This document shows, piece after piece, positions 43,201 through 51,380 of a stretch of 64,000 nt of DNA (positions within the stretch are counted from its first letter, which is position 1; each line of letters opens with the position of its first letter). The position numbers and the translations under genes were made by a program. The notes below the pieces were generated by a model, which saw only the letters and a list, made by a program, of their open reading frames with translations, was not told the DNA's origin and did not search any database. Location: positions 434,001-498,000 of the forward strand of contig JACKHE010000002.1 of assembly GCA_020639135.1 (NCBI GenBank). Reading direction: 5' to 3'. The DNA comes from Phycisphaeraceae bacterium (GTDB lineage Bacteria > Planctomycetota > Phycisphaerae > Phycisphaerales > UBA1924).

Positions 43201-43286
43201 TCGAAGTGCGAGGGCGCGGCGAGACCCCGCTCCCGTCGTCGGCGGGCGGCTGCGGCGGTGATGCTCCGGATCAGGCGTCGCGGCAT
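40284..43286 (-). CDS. Large secreted cyclophilin-type peptidylprolyl isomerase with LEPR signal
   Basis: Start at 43286 (MPRRLIRSITAAA). The 1000-residue protein has a basic N terminus ending in FEQLEPRILFS, the LEPR-type signature found in large planctomycete exported proteins. A 100-residue Ig/cadherin-like segment follows, then a cyclophilin domain of about 150 residues (VARYTTNLGDIDIALFTQETPITVANFL, IIHRSVTDFVIQGGGF, SEWFFNLGDNS, TVFGEI). After it, some 600 residues of beta-rich low-complexity sequence of repeating short strands (ITGFNINGLNLGG, SDSQIRLGAAED) suggest a beta-helix. It would fold or assemble envelope proteins. Its 3' end abuts nagZ. Confidence 0.85.
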   Translation of the reverse strand: MPRRLIRSITAAAARRRRERGLAAPSHFEQLEPRILFSTTGPAFIQDIVADNRGLITLDVCGDLDASTVNETSVQVFTAGADNLFGTFDDVIEASGASYNINTGRITILTVLDPDTRYGVRVDSSIVRGTNGFLLDGEFNGAGMPTGDGLSGGDLLFYTKTATTKVARYTTNLGDIDIALFTQETPITVANFLNYANSGRYDNTIIHRSVTDFVIQGGGFKNQLGFRSIDRDAAIQNEPGISNTRGTVAFAKVGNNPNSATSEWFFNLGDNSENLDNQNGGFTVFGEITNQAGLDVMDAIAALDTVNASGINSAFTDIPVTDIDLISGNPAALNPTATVAIHRVAVIQDLSATPPEQIQADSYTYGSNRDVFVTVYDLGGLGRDEIDNVVSVKFSGNTVSSIKVSGDLPAGAIGLVIGDASRVGSIRDSGADSSIAFIFSNAPVSSINLKGDITGFNINGLNLGGVLLSDDVDNDGVFDDQTSVLINSGEIKSFQSTGAISGDILLPGGVSRLNLRGLVSDSQIRLGAAEDPLATIKAQISDAHNTMLVSEAAFQTLTVDRWTVDTGAPNTPIDAPAIRSLKLTGAFDADLTLTGVADSEDPTLGKMNATNGLFGATFDITGDLDSFSVRGDTGFIDVNVVGSINKIKLDDLLNSSITSTRAGTLSSVKIGAVTETDVRFVQDVRKLTAGSWDGGSLAATAIQTLKVTDRDGVFNPDFHLDVGFIAGVRSKSITIDSAITGGMWNVAGDVDRIRIQDASDAEIVVNGSVVSFSGGDLTRFNLGIRDEINTVTTGTWFRGNAAINIFNRMTVNGDFRADLTATHANRFLIAGDLYIADVFFTQQPDIFGTYSIRELTVGGEMRDVEFRAAFRVGDISAKAMHNSIIGVSNSIPNNDFPVRTDVDGFASIESVTISGPRNGAPNFTDSYIIAAGIGDVVLGEIESFNSNHEFGVGAFQLDSITYFADGEEVNLHGNQLNVSPEPFGDFEIRINFERFDDTTG

Positions 43287-43624
43287 GGGGTTCGTGTCTC
43301 CGAGTGTTCCGAGTGCGGTCCGAGAAGGGATCGGGACTGTCCTGCTGCGGGACGGGACGATACACGCCACGTCCCGATCTGAATCACCTGGACCCCTGAT
43401 CGATTGTGCCCCGGCGCCGCGGCTGTGCTTCCCGCAATCCGACAATGGACCGCAACGGCGTGCCCTGGGCGCCGGATCCAACGGCTGGAGCGATCAGTGG
43501 GGTGGATTCCTGGCCACCCGATGATACGCCCGAACGCCGTTTTTGTTCTCGGGGTGGTGTTTTCGGACCTACCGCGACGCCGAGGCGCTGATGCGAGCGC
43601 CGACTGCGCCGGTGTCTGGGCGAC
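43287..43624. other. Intergenic region between cyclophilin and subtilase genes
   Basis: A 338-base stretch without a gene, upstream of the cyclophilin gene and downstream of the subtilase gene (both minus strand). The bases 43541-43565 are T/G-rich on the plus strand. I see no convincing terminator, repeat or small gene. It presumably holds the cyclophilin promoter. Confidence 0.5.
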
Positions 43625-45412
43625 TCAGGGGCAGGTGCGTCCGAACTCCGCGATCAGGAGACCCAGGTCGGAGGTGTCGGTGACGCCGTCGCCGTTGATG
43701 TCCCCGTAGGGGTCGTTGGTGCCGAAGACACCGAGCAGACCTCCAAGATCGGCGGTGTTGACCACACCGTCGCCGGTGAGATCCGCCACGCAGGGGCCTG
43801 GCGGCGTCAGGTTGTAGGCCTCGATCACGGCGTCGTGGGCCTGCAGGAGCCCGTAGCCGAAGGTGGTGTCGTACCCGGGATTGCCGAGATCCATCGCGGT
43901 GCTCTTCATCAGGCCCTCGACATCCTGCGCGGAGAGCGACGGTGTCATCGAGAGCGCCAGGGCGGCGACGCCGGCGGCGTACGGGGAAGCGAATGATGTG
44001 CCCGAGATGAGCTGAAAATCCGTGCCGTTGTAGCCTTCGGCGCCGGTGCGATCCGTGGTCTCGATGTTGCGTCCGGGCGCGACGAACGTCTGGCCGGTTC
44101 CGTAGTTGCTGAACGATGAGAGGAGGCCGTCGGGATCGATGGATCCGACGGCGTTGACGGCGGCGAGGCTGGCGGGATACCCGATCGTGCTGGCGCCGTC
44201 GTTCATCGAGGAGGCGAAGTGGACCATCCCGGCGCCCCTGGTGGACTGGTACTTGGAGCCGATGGCGCTGGAGGTGAAGCCGTAACCGTTGGAGTTGTTC
44301 GTGACCCTGGCGCCGATCGAGGAGGCCCAGTTGAGCGCACTGACGGTCCACGAGGACTGGGATGTCCAGCCCCCGGAACAGTCGAGCGAGGCGATCATGC
44401 ACCTGGCGCTCGCGACGCGGCAACCCGGCGCGATGCCGGCGACGCCGATCATGTTGTCCTTGATGGAGGAGACGCAACCGGCGACGGCGGTCCCGTGCTT
44501 GTCGCACTCGTTGACCGGGCCCCCGTTGCCCGCGTCGGTGGTGAAATCGGCGCCGGGACGCTGGTTGATATCGGGGTGATCCTGCTGCACGCCGTTATCG
44601 ATGACGACCACGACGATGCTGCTGTCTCCCTGCTCGAGGTCCCAGGCCTGGAGCGCCTGCAGGTCGAACCCGGGTGTTCCGCCGAACTGCCCGGTGTTGT
44701 CGAGGCCCCACAGCGAGGCGAAGAGGGCGTCGTTGGGGGTCGCCACCGCGGAACGACCCGTGAAGATCATGTCGGGCTCGGCGAAGACGACGTCGTCCCG
44801 CTGCGCGAGGCGGTTCGCCGCGTCGAGGACATCGAAGCCGGAGCGGGCGAGGCTCCGGACGCGGCAGGCGTTGTCGATCCCGCCGAAGCCGTGCTCGAGC
44901 ACCACGCCGGCGCCCAACTCGGCGAGGGTCTGCTCCGCGTCGTCGGCGCTGACCGACGGGTCGAACTGCACGAGGAGGTCCTGCGTGACGATGATGGGGC
45001 CGCCGTCGGCGCCGATGAACACCGGCGAGGCGAACTCGATCGACGGATCGTCCGCGAGATCATCGGTCATCTGACGGAGATCGACGCTCGAGCGCTGCGT
45101 CGTGTCGAGGTGGCCGATCGACCAGCCCGGGATCGGCCACATCTCGACGGCGTCCGCGGCGACACCCGCGATGCGCGAGAGCGGCTCGTTGATCGCGGCC
45201 CTGGACGCGGCGGCGGACCGCTGGACCGCAACCTGCCGGGGATCAATCGTCAGCGCTGTCGGGGTATCGAAGACGTAGTAATAGTGCTCGGGCAGCGGCT
45301 GCTCAGCGGGAGCCGGCGCTGCGACCTGAGCGGCGGTTGTCGAGGCTCCGGAACTGACGGCGCCGAGCAGCGCAAGCCCGGCGATCAGCGCAATGTGTCG
45401 TGTGAATGGCAC
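43625..45412 (-). CDS. Subtilisin-like S8 serine peptidase with C-terminal dockerin-like tag
   Basis: A GTG at 45412 is chosen: it follows GGGAGG by 12 bases and opens a signal peptide (VPFTRHIALIAGLALLGAV). A TTG at 45493 would add 27 residues that lie over a promoter-like palindrome. The 595-residue protein has an N-terminal propeptide of about 215 residues with two inhibitor-I9-like halves, then the S8 catalytic triad: D in VVVVIDNGV, H in CDKHGTAVAGCV, S in ISGTSFASPYAAGV. The C terminus has two EF-hand-like repeats (LTGDGVVNTADLGGLLGVFG and INGDGVTDTSDLGLLIAEFG). It is a likely secreted and self-processing protease. Confidence 0.9.
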   Translation of the reverse strand: MPFTRHIALIAGLALLGAVSSGASTTAAQVAAPAPAEQPLPEHYYYVFDTPTALTIDPRQVAVQRSAAASRAAINEPLSRIAGVAADAVEMWPIPGWSIGHLDTTQRSSVDLRQMTDDLADDPSIEFASPVFIGADGGPIIVTQDLLVQFDPSVSADDAEQTLAELGAGVVLEHGFGGIDNACRVRSLARSGFDVLDAANRLAQRDDVVFAEPDMIFTGRSAVATPNDALFASLWGLDNTGQFGGTPGFDLQALQAWDLEQGDSSIVVVVIDNGVQQDHPDINQRPGADFTTDAGNGGPVNECDKHGTAVAGCVSSIKDNMIGVAGIAPGCRVASARCMIASLDCSGGWTSQSSWTVSALNWASSIGARVTNNSNGYGFTSSAIGSKYQSTRGAGMVHFASSMNDGASTIGYPASLAAVNAVGSIDPDGLLSSFSNYGTGQTFVAPGRNIETTDRTGAEGYNGTDFQLISGTSFASPYAAGVAALALSMTPSLSAQDVEGLMKSTAMDLGNPGYDTTFGYGLLQAHDAVIEAYNLTPPGPCVADLTGDGVVNTADLGGLLGVFGTNDPYGDINGDGVTDTSDLGLLIAEFGRTCP

Positions 45413-45491
45413 TCGGACACCGCCCCTCCCGTGGCGTTCGTCGTTGGTGTCGAGGCGCAGGACAAGCCGTGCGCGCTGGTTTGAAGCATCC

Positions 45492-45515
45492 AAGCCTACA
45501 TCGGAAATTAGGCTT
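45492..45515. promoter_or_regulatory. Palindrome upstream of the subtilase gene
   Basis: AAGCCTA and TAGGCTT (45492-45498, 45509-45515) form a perfect 7-base inverted repeat around a 10-base loop. It overlaps a promoter-like pair on the minus strand (TCGACA, 16 bases, TAGGCT) about 80 bases before the chosen GTG start. It may be a regulator site. No matching site was seen elsewhere in the window. Confidence 0.3.
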
Positions 45516-45558
45516 GTCGAGCATATTTTCGCGAGTTATCGCGGACGTCGCCGGTTTG

Positions 45559-47880
45559 TCAGACCGTGGCCCCGAAGTCCGAGAGCAGGATGCCCAGGTC
45601 CGCGGTGTCCACCGTCCCATCCCCGTTGAGGTCGCTCAGCGGATCGCTGGTTCCGAAAACCCCGAGCAGGATCCCAAGGTCCGCGGTGTCCACGATCCCG
45701 TCGCCGTTGAGGTCTGCGGCGAGCCCGGGAGCGCAGACGATGGTCCGCATCAGGACGTCGTCCACGCCGGCCTCGACGATCGAGGGGCTGCCCTCGTCGC
45801 TGGCGATGAAGCGGATACGCATCGTCGAGGTGGTCGGGAGGATGGATGAGACGTCGTAGGAGCGTGGCTCCCAGCCGCTGGTGGATGCGGTGACCGTCTC
45901 GAGCACGGTCCAGCTCTGGCCGTCATCGTTGGAGATCTCGACGGTCATGGAATCATCGGTCGCGGCGCCGGTGTCGTTGCTGTACCAGAGGTTGAACTGG
46001 AGAATGGCGTCTCCCGGCGTTGAGGCGTCGATCGTCGGCGAGAGGAGGGTGGTGTAGCCGTTGTCGATGTCGTTCGTGCCGACGCCGGTGTCGCCGACGG
46101 GCTGCTGGCCGGTGATGAAGCACATCGTCCCGGCCCCGGGTGTCGCGTCGTTCTCGGGCTGGGCGACGATGCCGCCGGCGTTTGCGGTGCCGATGGGATC
46201 GACCCGGACCCAGTCGCCGGTGGTCGCGGTGTCGGTCGGGAGGCTGGGCGACCACCCCTGGTCCGTCTCGAAGTCGTCCTCGATCGCGGCGCTGAGTCCC
46301 GACGCGTAAACGGCGGAGAACGCCGCGCTGGGAGCGCCGACGATCGGCGACGCGAAGGGGCTGATGACCGGCATGCCCTCGGCGGTGTAGGCGACGAAGT
46401 AGTACTCGAGGGAGTCACCGCACGCAGCCGGTGGGAAGGTCGCCTGGAACAACCCGCCGCCGAGCGGGATCGCCTGCTCGACGGTATGGGGGTGACCGCC
46501 GTGCCGGGGGGCGGGAGCGGGGGGATTGGTGGTGTTGGCGTAGGAGAACCAGACATTGTCCGGATCAACGGCGCCGTTGGTGTCGTTGATCTTGAACGTG
46601 AACGTCATCCCGGTCTCGGGGATCACCTCGGGGATGGGATCGGTGTACTCGTACTCGAAGGGGACGCCCCCGTTGAGCGCGTAGGTGGGATCAACGATGA
46701 ACATGCCGCGGTTGATGTCGCTGACGATCACGACGCCGCTGTCGAAGTAGGGGTACACCGACCAGGCGCCGGAGAAATCGACGTTGTCATTGGCCGGGTA
46801 GGTGTCGAGGTACCCCGCCTCGGTGGGGCTGATCGCGTTGGTGGTCGCATCGAAGATGCGGAGCCCCGAGCGGTAGTTCGCGTGATAGACGAAGCCGTCC
46901 CGGACATAGAGGTTGTGGTCGATCGAGGGCAGCCCGGTCGAGTACACGCCCATGAACTGCGGGTTGGACAGGTCGGTGCAGTCGAAGACACGCGTGGTCG
47001 TGACGCTGACGAACCCGTCGTATTCGTCGAGCTCGTCGTTCTGGTAGAGCATGTTGGTCGTCGGGTCGTACCAGCCCTGGTGGCAGTATGCAAGCCCGGC
47101 GTAGGTCGTCCGGGAGAGTCGCACCGGGGCCGCGGCGTTGGTGAAATCGACGATGTCGATGCCCAGCTCCGCGGCGAAGCAGAACGCGATAGTCTTGCCG
47201 GCGTAGGGGCCGGAATCGAAGACGTGGACCTGCGCATCGTGGACATAGTTCGAGTTGTACGCGCCGAGATACACCGGGTTCGCGGGGTCGCTCACGTCGA
47301 ACGCGACAAGCCCGCCGCCGCCGACGGAGCTGACGCCGTTCCTGGCGCCGCAGAGGTAGAGCCGCTGCCCGAGGTTGTCCACGATGACGTTGTGGGCGCG
47401 GGTGACGCCGATGTCGGAGATGGATCCGACGAGCGAAACAACGCCGGTGTCGATGGCGGTGAGGTCGATGATCTGGATTGACCCGCCGGAGAGTTCGGTG
47501 CTGACGTAGGCGTGCTCGTTGACGACCTTGACGTCGCACCACAGGTTGGAGCCGTGCGCGATCGTGCCGACGATGACCGGTTCGGCGGGGTCGGTGATCT
47601 CGACGAATGCGACCATCGCGTCGGCGGTCATGATCGCGTACTCGCGGCCGCCGGGCGAGGTGTAGCCCCAGCAGTCGGCGCCGGAGGTGAGGCCGATGCC
47701 GTTGAAGTCGCCCAGACCGAGCCGGCCGATGAGGACCACGTTGCTGGCGTCGAAGATCCCGCCGGCGCCGTCGGGCCCCGGGTCGAGGTTCACGTCGTGC
47801 CCCTCGTGGGCGTCGAGCGTGCTTGCCAGCAGTGCGATGAGCGCGACGGCTCCAGACGTCAGGGTGTGCTTTCTGGGCAT
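45559..47880 (-). CDS. Choice-of-anchor B family protein with C-terminal dockerin-like tag
   Basis: Start at 47880 (MPRKHTLTSGAVALIALLAST), giving a signal peptide; the frame extends 28 codons further up without a better start. The 773-residue protein begins with HEGHDVNLDP, then about 420 residues of LVIVD-type propeller repeats (GSNLWCDVKVVNEHAYVSTELSG, GGGLVAFDVSDPANPVYLGAYNSNYVHDAQV, LGIDIVDFTNAAAPV). A beta-sandwich region of unknown type and two EF-hand-like repeats (LNGDGIVDTADLGILLGVFG, LNGDGTVDTADLGILLSDFG) follow. The function of this family is unknown; the fold suggests a surface-bound or extracellular structural or adhesive protein. Confidence 0.85.
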   Translation of the reverse strand: MPRKHTLTSGAVALIALLASTLDAHEGHDVNLDPGPDGAGGIFDASNVVLIGRLGLGDFNGIGLTSGADCWGYTSPGGREYAIMTADAMVAFVEITDPAEPVIVGTIAHGSNLWCDVKVVNEHAYVSTELSGGSIQIIDLTAIDTGVVSLVGSISDIGVTRAHNVIVDNLGQRLYLCGARNGVSSVGGGGLVAFDVSDPANPVYLGAYNSNYVHDAQVHVFDSGPYAGKTIAFCFAAELGIDIVDFTNAAAPVRLSRTTYAGLAYCHQGWYDPTTNMLYQNDELDEYDGFVSVTTTRVFDCTDLSNPQFMGVYSTGLPSIDHNLYVRDGFVYHANYRSGLRIFDATTNAISPTEAGYLDTYPANDNVDFSGAWSVYPYFDSGVVIVSDINRGMFIVDPTYALNGGVPFEYEYTDPIPEVIPETGMTFTFKINDTNGAVDPDNVWFSYANTTNPPAPAPRHGGHPHTVEQAIPLGGGLFQATFPPAACGDSLEYYFVAYTAEGMPVISPFASPIVGAPSAAFSAVYASGLSAAIEDDFETDQGWSPSLPTDTATTGDWVRVDPIGTANAGGIVAQPENDATPGAGTMCFITGQQPVGDTGVGTNDIDNGYTTLLSPTIDASTPGDAILQFNLWYSNDTGAATDDSMTVEISNDDGQSWTVLETVTASTSGWEPRSYDVSSILPTTSTMRIRFIASDEGSPSIVEAGVDDVLMRTIVCAPGLAADLNGDGIVDTADLGILLGVFGTSDPLSDLNGDGTVDTADLGILLSDFGATV

Positions 47881-48008
47881 CTGCGATTCCTGTCGATCAT
47901 GCGGGGTGTGGATCCGTGTGAAAGGCCACCATACCGGATCGGCGCCGGTCAGATCAAAGAACAAATCCAGCTGCCGTGTCGCGGCCGCTGCGCAAGGCCC
48001 GGATCGCC

Positions 48009-50234
48009 TCAGCTCCCGAACGCGGCGAGCAGGAGCCCGAGATCGGCGGTGTCCACGACGCCGTCGCCGTTGAGATCCGAACCGGCGTCATTCGTCCCGA
48101 AGACGCTGAGCAGGATGCCCAGGTCAGCGGTGTCCACGACGCCGTCACCGTTGAGGTCTGCCGAGTTGGTGATCGTGAAGTGGAACTGCGCATCGCCGCC
48201 CGGCAGGCCGTCGCCGCTGGGCAGCGCGCCGCCGCCGGCGCCGGGGACCTCGCCGTCGAGCGCGATCCCGCCGGCGCTGACCGAATCGGCGATCGTCAGC
48301 GTGTAGTCATCCGCCGCGAGGGGTTCGTCCGGGGTGATCCGGAGCCGTTGCGCGGGGGCATCGTACGCGGCGCTGAACGCCACGGCGCCGGTATTGGCGC
48401 CGACCAGCGTCACGTCCGCTCCGCTGGCGCTGACCGGCTTGTGGAACGTGACGTCGATCGTCGCAACGGCGCTCGCCGGGAGCATCTCGCCCTCGACCGG
48501 GAGCGTGTCGATGATCTTGGGCGGACCCTGCACGAACGTGGTTGTGGCGACCGACGTCGCGAGGATCCGGTCGTCCGGGTCGAACTGGAACGCCGTCGCC
48601 ACACCGGGCGTCTCGAATAGCAGGTGCTCGCCGTCGGCGTCGTTCCAGATGCGGTAGGTGTCCGGCGATCCGCCCACGGTGGCTTCACAGTCGATGGGCA
48701 TCTTGAAATCTGGATACGCGGAGTTCTGCACCTGCCGGATGTACACCTCGACGAAGTGGCGCGCCCCGACGGTGTGCGTGGTCCAGGCGTAGCGGTACGC
48801 CGGCGCGCCGACGTCGTAGATCCACTCGCTGAAGAACCAGCCGAGGTCCATCCCGGAGATCGACTCGGCCACGCCCTGGAAGTCCTCCGTGGTCGCCGAC
48901 GCGTACTGGTAGCCCTGGCGGTACGCGGCCAGGGTCTGGAAGAAGTCATCATCGCCGATGACGTTGCGGAGCATGTGCAGGACCCAGGCGCCCTTGAGGT
49001 AGCTGAAGTCGTAGGAGAAGATCCTGTTGAGGTTCCCCAGGGTCCCGTCCACGACGTACACGGAGTCGCCGACGGCCGAGGGCCTGCGTGCGTCCATCGC
49101 CGCGTGCAGGGCGGGGGCGCCGGACGAGCCGGGGCGGTGCTCCTCCCAGAGGGCCTCGCTGTAGGTGGCGAAGCTCTCGTTGAGCCAGATGTGATTCCAC
49201 GTCTGCGCGGTCACCATGTCGCCCCACCACTGGTGGGCGAGCTCGTGCGCGTCGAGCGAGTTGGCGACGGTGGACTGCCCGGTCATGGTCTGGTGCTCCA
49301 TGCCGCCGCCGAAGCCGAACTGGTACACGCCGTACTTCTCGTCCGCGAACGGGTAGAGCCCGAAGAGGTCGGAGAAGACCTCGAGCTTGGGGACCATCTC
49401 CGCGGCCTGGGCGCGGTACCCGGGGGAGTCGTCCTCCGGGAAGACCATGAACTCGACCGGCGTCGAGCCCTGGGCGTGGTTGAACGTCTCGGTGAACATG
49501 TTGTAGTTGGCGGCGCTGAAGCAGATGAGGTACGTCGCCGTCTGGTAGTCGGTGCGCCAGTGGTAGGTGGACTTGCCGGGCGCCGGGCTCGTCACCGACT
49601 GGAGGACGCCGTTGGACGCGACGGAGAGGCCGCTCGGGACGGTGTACCGGAGGTCGGCGGTCGCCTTGTCGGCGTTGTCGTCCTTGTTGGGCCACCAGGT
49701 GTAGGCGAACTCGGTCTCCGAGAGGGAGAAGATCAGGTCCTGCCCGTTCCCGTGGGTGACGAAGTTGATCGATCCGAACCCGCGGGCGAGCGCCTGCCCG
49801 TTGTACTCGACGCGGACGACGAGCTGCTCGCCGGTGTTGTACGCGCGGTCGAGCGTGACGTCGAAGAAGACCGTGTCCACGCGGTTCCAGTTCACCGGGA
49901 CGCCGTTGACCGTCACCGAGGTGATGTTGAACTGCTCGCGGAGGCGCAGCGGGAGCGTGGTGAGCCCGTCACCCGTGGACAGGAGCGTGATGTCGCAGGC
50001 GCCGGCGATGTTCTCGGTGCTGGGGAACACCTCGAGGTCCAGGTCGTAGTGCAGAACGTCGGTCGATCCGGCGCCCCGGGGCGCGGCCGCCTGACCCCGC
50101 TCCGAGGGATCGACGGACTGGTAGAAGCGCTGCCGGGCCTGAGCGCAGAGCTCGCCGCCGAGCGGTTCGGTGGGCTGACCCATCGCGGCGCCGCTGACGA
50201 CGCAGGCGGCGAGGACGTACAGAGCGTTTCGCAA
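48009..50234 (-). CDS. M1 family aminopeptidase, secreted, with C-terminal dockerin-like tag
   Basis: A TTG at 50234 is the likely start: AAGGA lies 9 bases upstream, and it opens a signal peptide (LRNALYVLAACVVSGAAMGQ). The 741-residue protein has an N-terminal beta domain and the gluzincin catalytic site HELAHQWWGDMV followed 18 residues on by NES (zinc ligands H, H, E). GGMEHQTM is the exopeptidase motif. A long beta-rich C-terminal region (with Ig/SbsA-like DVTFHKPVSASGADV) leads to two EF-hand-like repeats (LNGDGVVDTADLGILLSVFG, LNGDGVVDTADLGLLLAAFG). It releases N-terminal residues from peptides outside the cell. Confidence 0.9.
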   Translation of the reverse strand: MRNALYVLAACVVSGAAMGQPTEPLGGELCAQARQRFYQSVDPSERGQAAAPRGAGSTDVLHYDLDLEVFPSTENIAGACDITLLSTGDGLTTLPLRLREQFNITSVTVNGVPVNWNRVDTVFFDVTLDRAYNTGEQLVVRVEYNGQALARGFGSINFVTHGNGQDLIFSLSETEFAYTWWPNKDDNADKATADLRYTVPSGLSVASNGVLQSVTSPAPGKSTYHWRTDYQTATYLICFSAANYNMFTETFNHAQGSTPVEFMVFPEDDSPGYRAQAAEMVPKLEVFSDLFGLYPFADEKYGVYQFGFGGGMEHQTMTGQSTVANSLDAHELAHQWWGDMVTAQTWNHIWLNESFATYSEALWEEHRPGSSGAPALHAAMDARRPSAVGDSVYVVDGTLGNLNRIFSYDFSYLKGAWVLHMLRNVIGDDDFFQTLAAYRQGYQYASATTEDFQGVAESISGMDLGWFFSEWIYDVGAPAYRYAWTTHTVGARHFVEVYIRQVQNSAYPDFKMPIDCEATVGGSPDTYRIWNDADGEHLLFETPGVATAFQFDPDDRILATSVATTTFVQGPPKIIDTLPVEGEMLPASAVATIDVTFHKPVSASGADVTLVGANTGAVAFSAAYDAPAQRLRITPDEPLAADDYTLTIADSVSAGGIALDGEVPGAGGGALPSGDGLPGGDAQFHFTITNSADLNGDGVVDTADLGILLSVFGTNDAGSDLNGDGVVDTADLGLLLAAFGS

Positions 50235-50340
50235 TGTGCTGCTTCCTTCTCTCGGGTTGTCTCGTGAATCGTGGGCGGATCGCCCCCGGGGCGCCGGGAT
50301 CCTCAAGCCTATGCGACGCCGGAGGCCTCTTCGGGACACG

Positions 50341-50372
50341 AAAAAGCCCCCCGCGAGACACGCGGAGGGCTT
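50341..50372 (-). terminator. Intrinsic terminator of rpsB-tsf
   Basis: AAGCCCCCCGCG (50344-50355) pairs with CGCGGAGGGCTT (50361-50372), a 12-bp stem with one mismatch, closed by a 5-base loop. On the minus strand it ends in TTTTT. It begins 30 bases after the tsf stop. Confidence 0.9.
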
Positions 50373-50401
50373 GTTGGGTCCTGTTCAATCGGCGGGGCGG
50401 C

Positions 50402-51220
50402 TCAGGCCGCGGTCTCGCCGACGGTCCAGCGGAGGAATCCGACGACCGTCGCTCCCTTGGGGAGCAACTGCTTGATGGTCTTGTCGGGGTCCTTGACGAA
50501 GGGCTGCTCAAGGAGCGCGACGCCCTCGTAGAACTTGCGCATCTTGCCCTCGACCATCATCTCGGCGATCTCCCGGGGCTTGCCGGACTCCATCGCCTGC
50601 TCGAGGGCGAACTTCTTCTCCTTCTCGACAACGTCGGCGGGGATGTCATCGACGCCGACGCCCAGGGGCCTGGGCACCGCGGCGGTGATGTGCATACAGA
50701 TGTCGCGGAGGATGTCCAGGCTGACGTTGCCCTCGGCTTGGATCAGCACGCCGGTCTTGCCGTCGTGGTGGATGTAGGAGCCGAACATGGTGTCGCCGCC
50801 GCCCTCGAGCTTGTGACCCCGGGCGTACTGGGCGTTCTCGCCGGTGGTGATGCGGACATCGTCGATGACCGGTTTCATCTCGTCATTGACGGCGACGTCG
50901 CCGGCGTTGCCCTTGAGGGCGATTTGCGCGAGCTTCTGCGTGGCGTTGTGGAAGCTCTCGTTCTTGGCGGTGAAGTCCGTCTCGGTGATGAACTCGACGA
51001 TGGCCGCGGCCCGGCCGTCGTCGCTGACGGCGATCGCGATGGCGCCCTCGCCGGCGGCGCGCTCGGTGCGGCCCTCCATCTTGCCCTTGAGCTTCTTGCG
51101 CAGCGACTCCTCGGCGGCGTCGAGGTCGCCGCCGGACTCGGCCAGCGCTTTCTTGCAATCCATCATGCCCAGTCCGGTCCTGGCCCTGAGGGTCATGACG
51201 TCCTTGGCGTTGACTTGCAT
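50402..51220 (-). CDS. tsf: Translation elongation factor Ts
   Basis: The 272-residue protein exchanges GDP on EF-Tu. The ATG at 51220 has GGAAGGA upstream (spacing 6); an ATG five codons earlier is less likely. N-terminal VMTLRARTGLGMMDCKKAL and the core ETDFTAKNESF are the EF-Ts signatures. A C-terminal KEKKFALEQAMESGKPREIAEMMVEGKMRKFYEG also fits. It is downstream of rpsB, the usual order, and is followed by a strong terminator. Confidence 0.97.
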   Translation of the reverse strand: MQVNAKDVMTLRARTGLGMMDCKKALAESGGDLDAAEESLRKKLKGKMEGRTERAAGEGAIAIAVSDDGRAAAIVEFITETDFTAKNESFHNATQKLAQIALKGNAGDVAVNDEMKPVIDDVRITTGENAQYARGHKLEGGGDTMFGSYIHHDGKTGVLIQAEGNVSLDILRDICMHITAAVPRPLGVGVDDIPADVVEKEKKFALEQAMESGKPREIAEMMVEGKMRKFYEGVALLEQPFVKDPDKTIKQLLPKGATVVGFLRWTVGETAA

Positions 51221-51341
51221 GGTTGATCCTTCCATGAGCGTGTTCCTTCCGCGGCTGCGGTTCGGTGGGGTTGCCTCGTCGTTTCGATGGACCGACCCCG
51301 CGAGAAGGGCGGGGCGCCCATCGGTTCATCGGTCTGTTCGG

Positions 51342-51359
51342 CCCGCCCGCTTGGGCGGG
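51342..51359 (-). promoter_or_regulatory. Hairpin between rpsB and tsf
   Basis: CCCGCCC (51342-51348) and GGGCGGG (51353-51359) form a perfect 7-bp stem with a GCTT loop in the 160-base gap between the two genes. There is no T tract on the minus strand. It may be an attenuator or an mRNA processing element that adjusts the ratio of S2 to EF-Ts, a role such hairpins have in other bacteria. Confidence 0.45.
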
Positions 51360-51380
51360 TCGGGGGTCAGGCGGGCTGCG

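Noticed and set aside
40371..43382. 1003-codon open frame on the plus strand across the cyclophilin gene
   Set aside because: It is antisense to a protein with recognised cyclophilin and LEPR motifs. Its Asp/Val/Gly-rich sequence has no domain, a mirror effect of the codon bias of the true gene.
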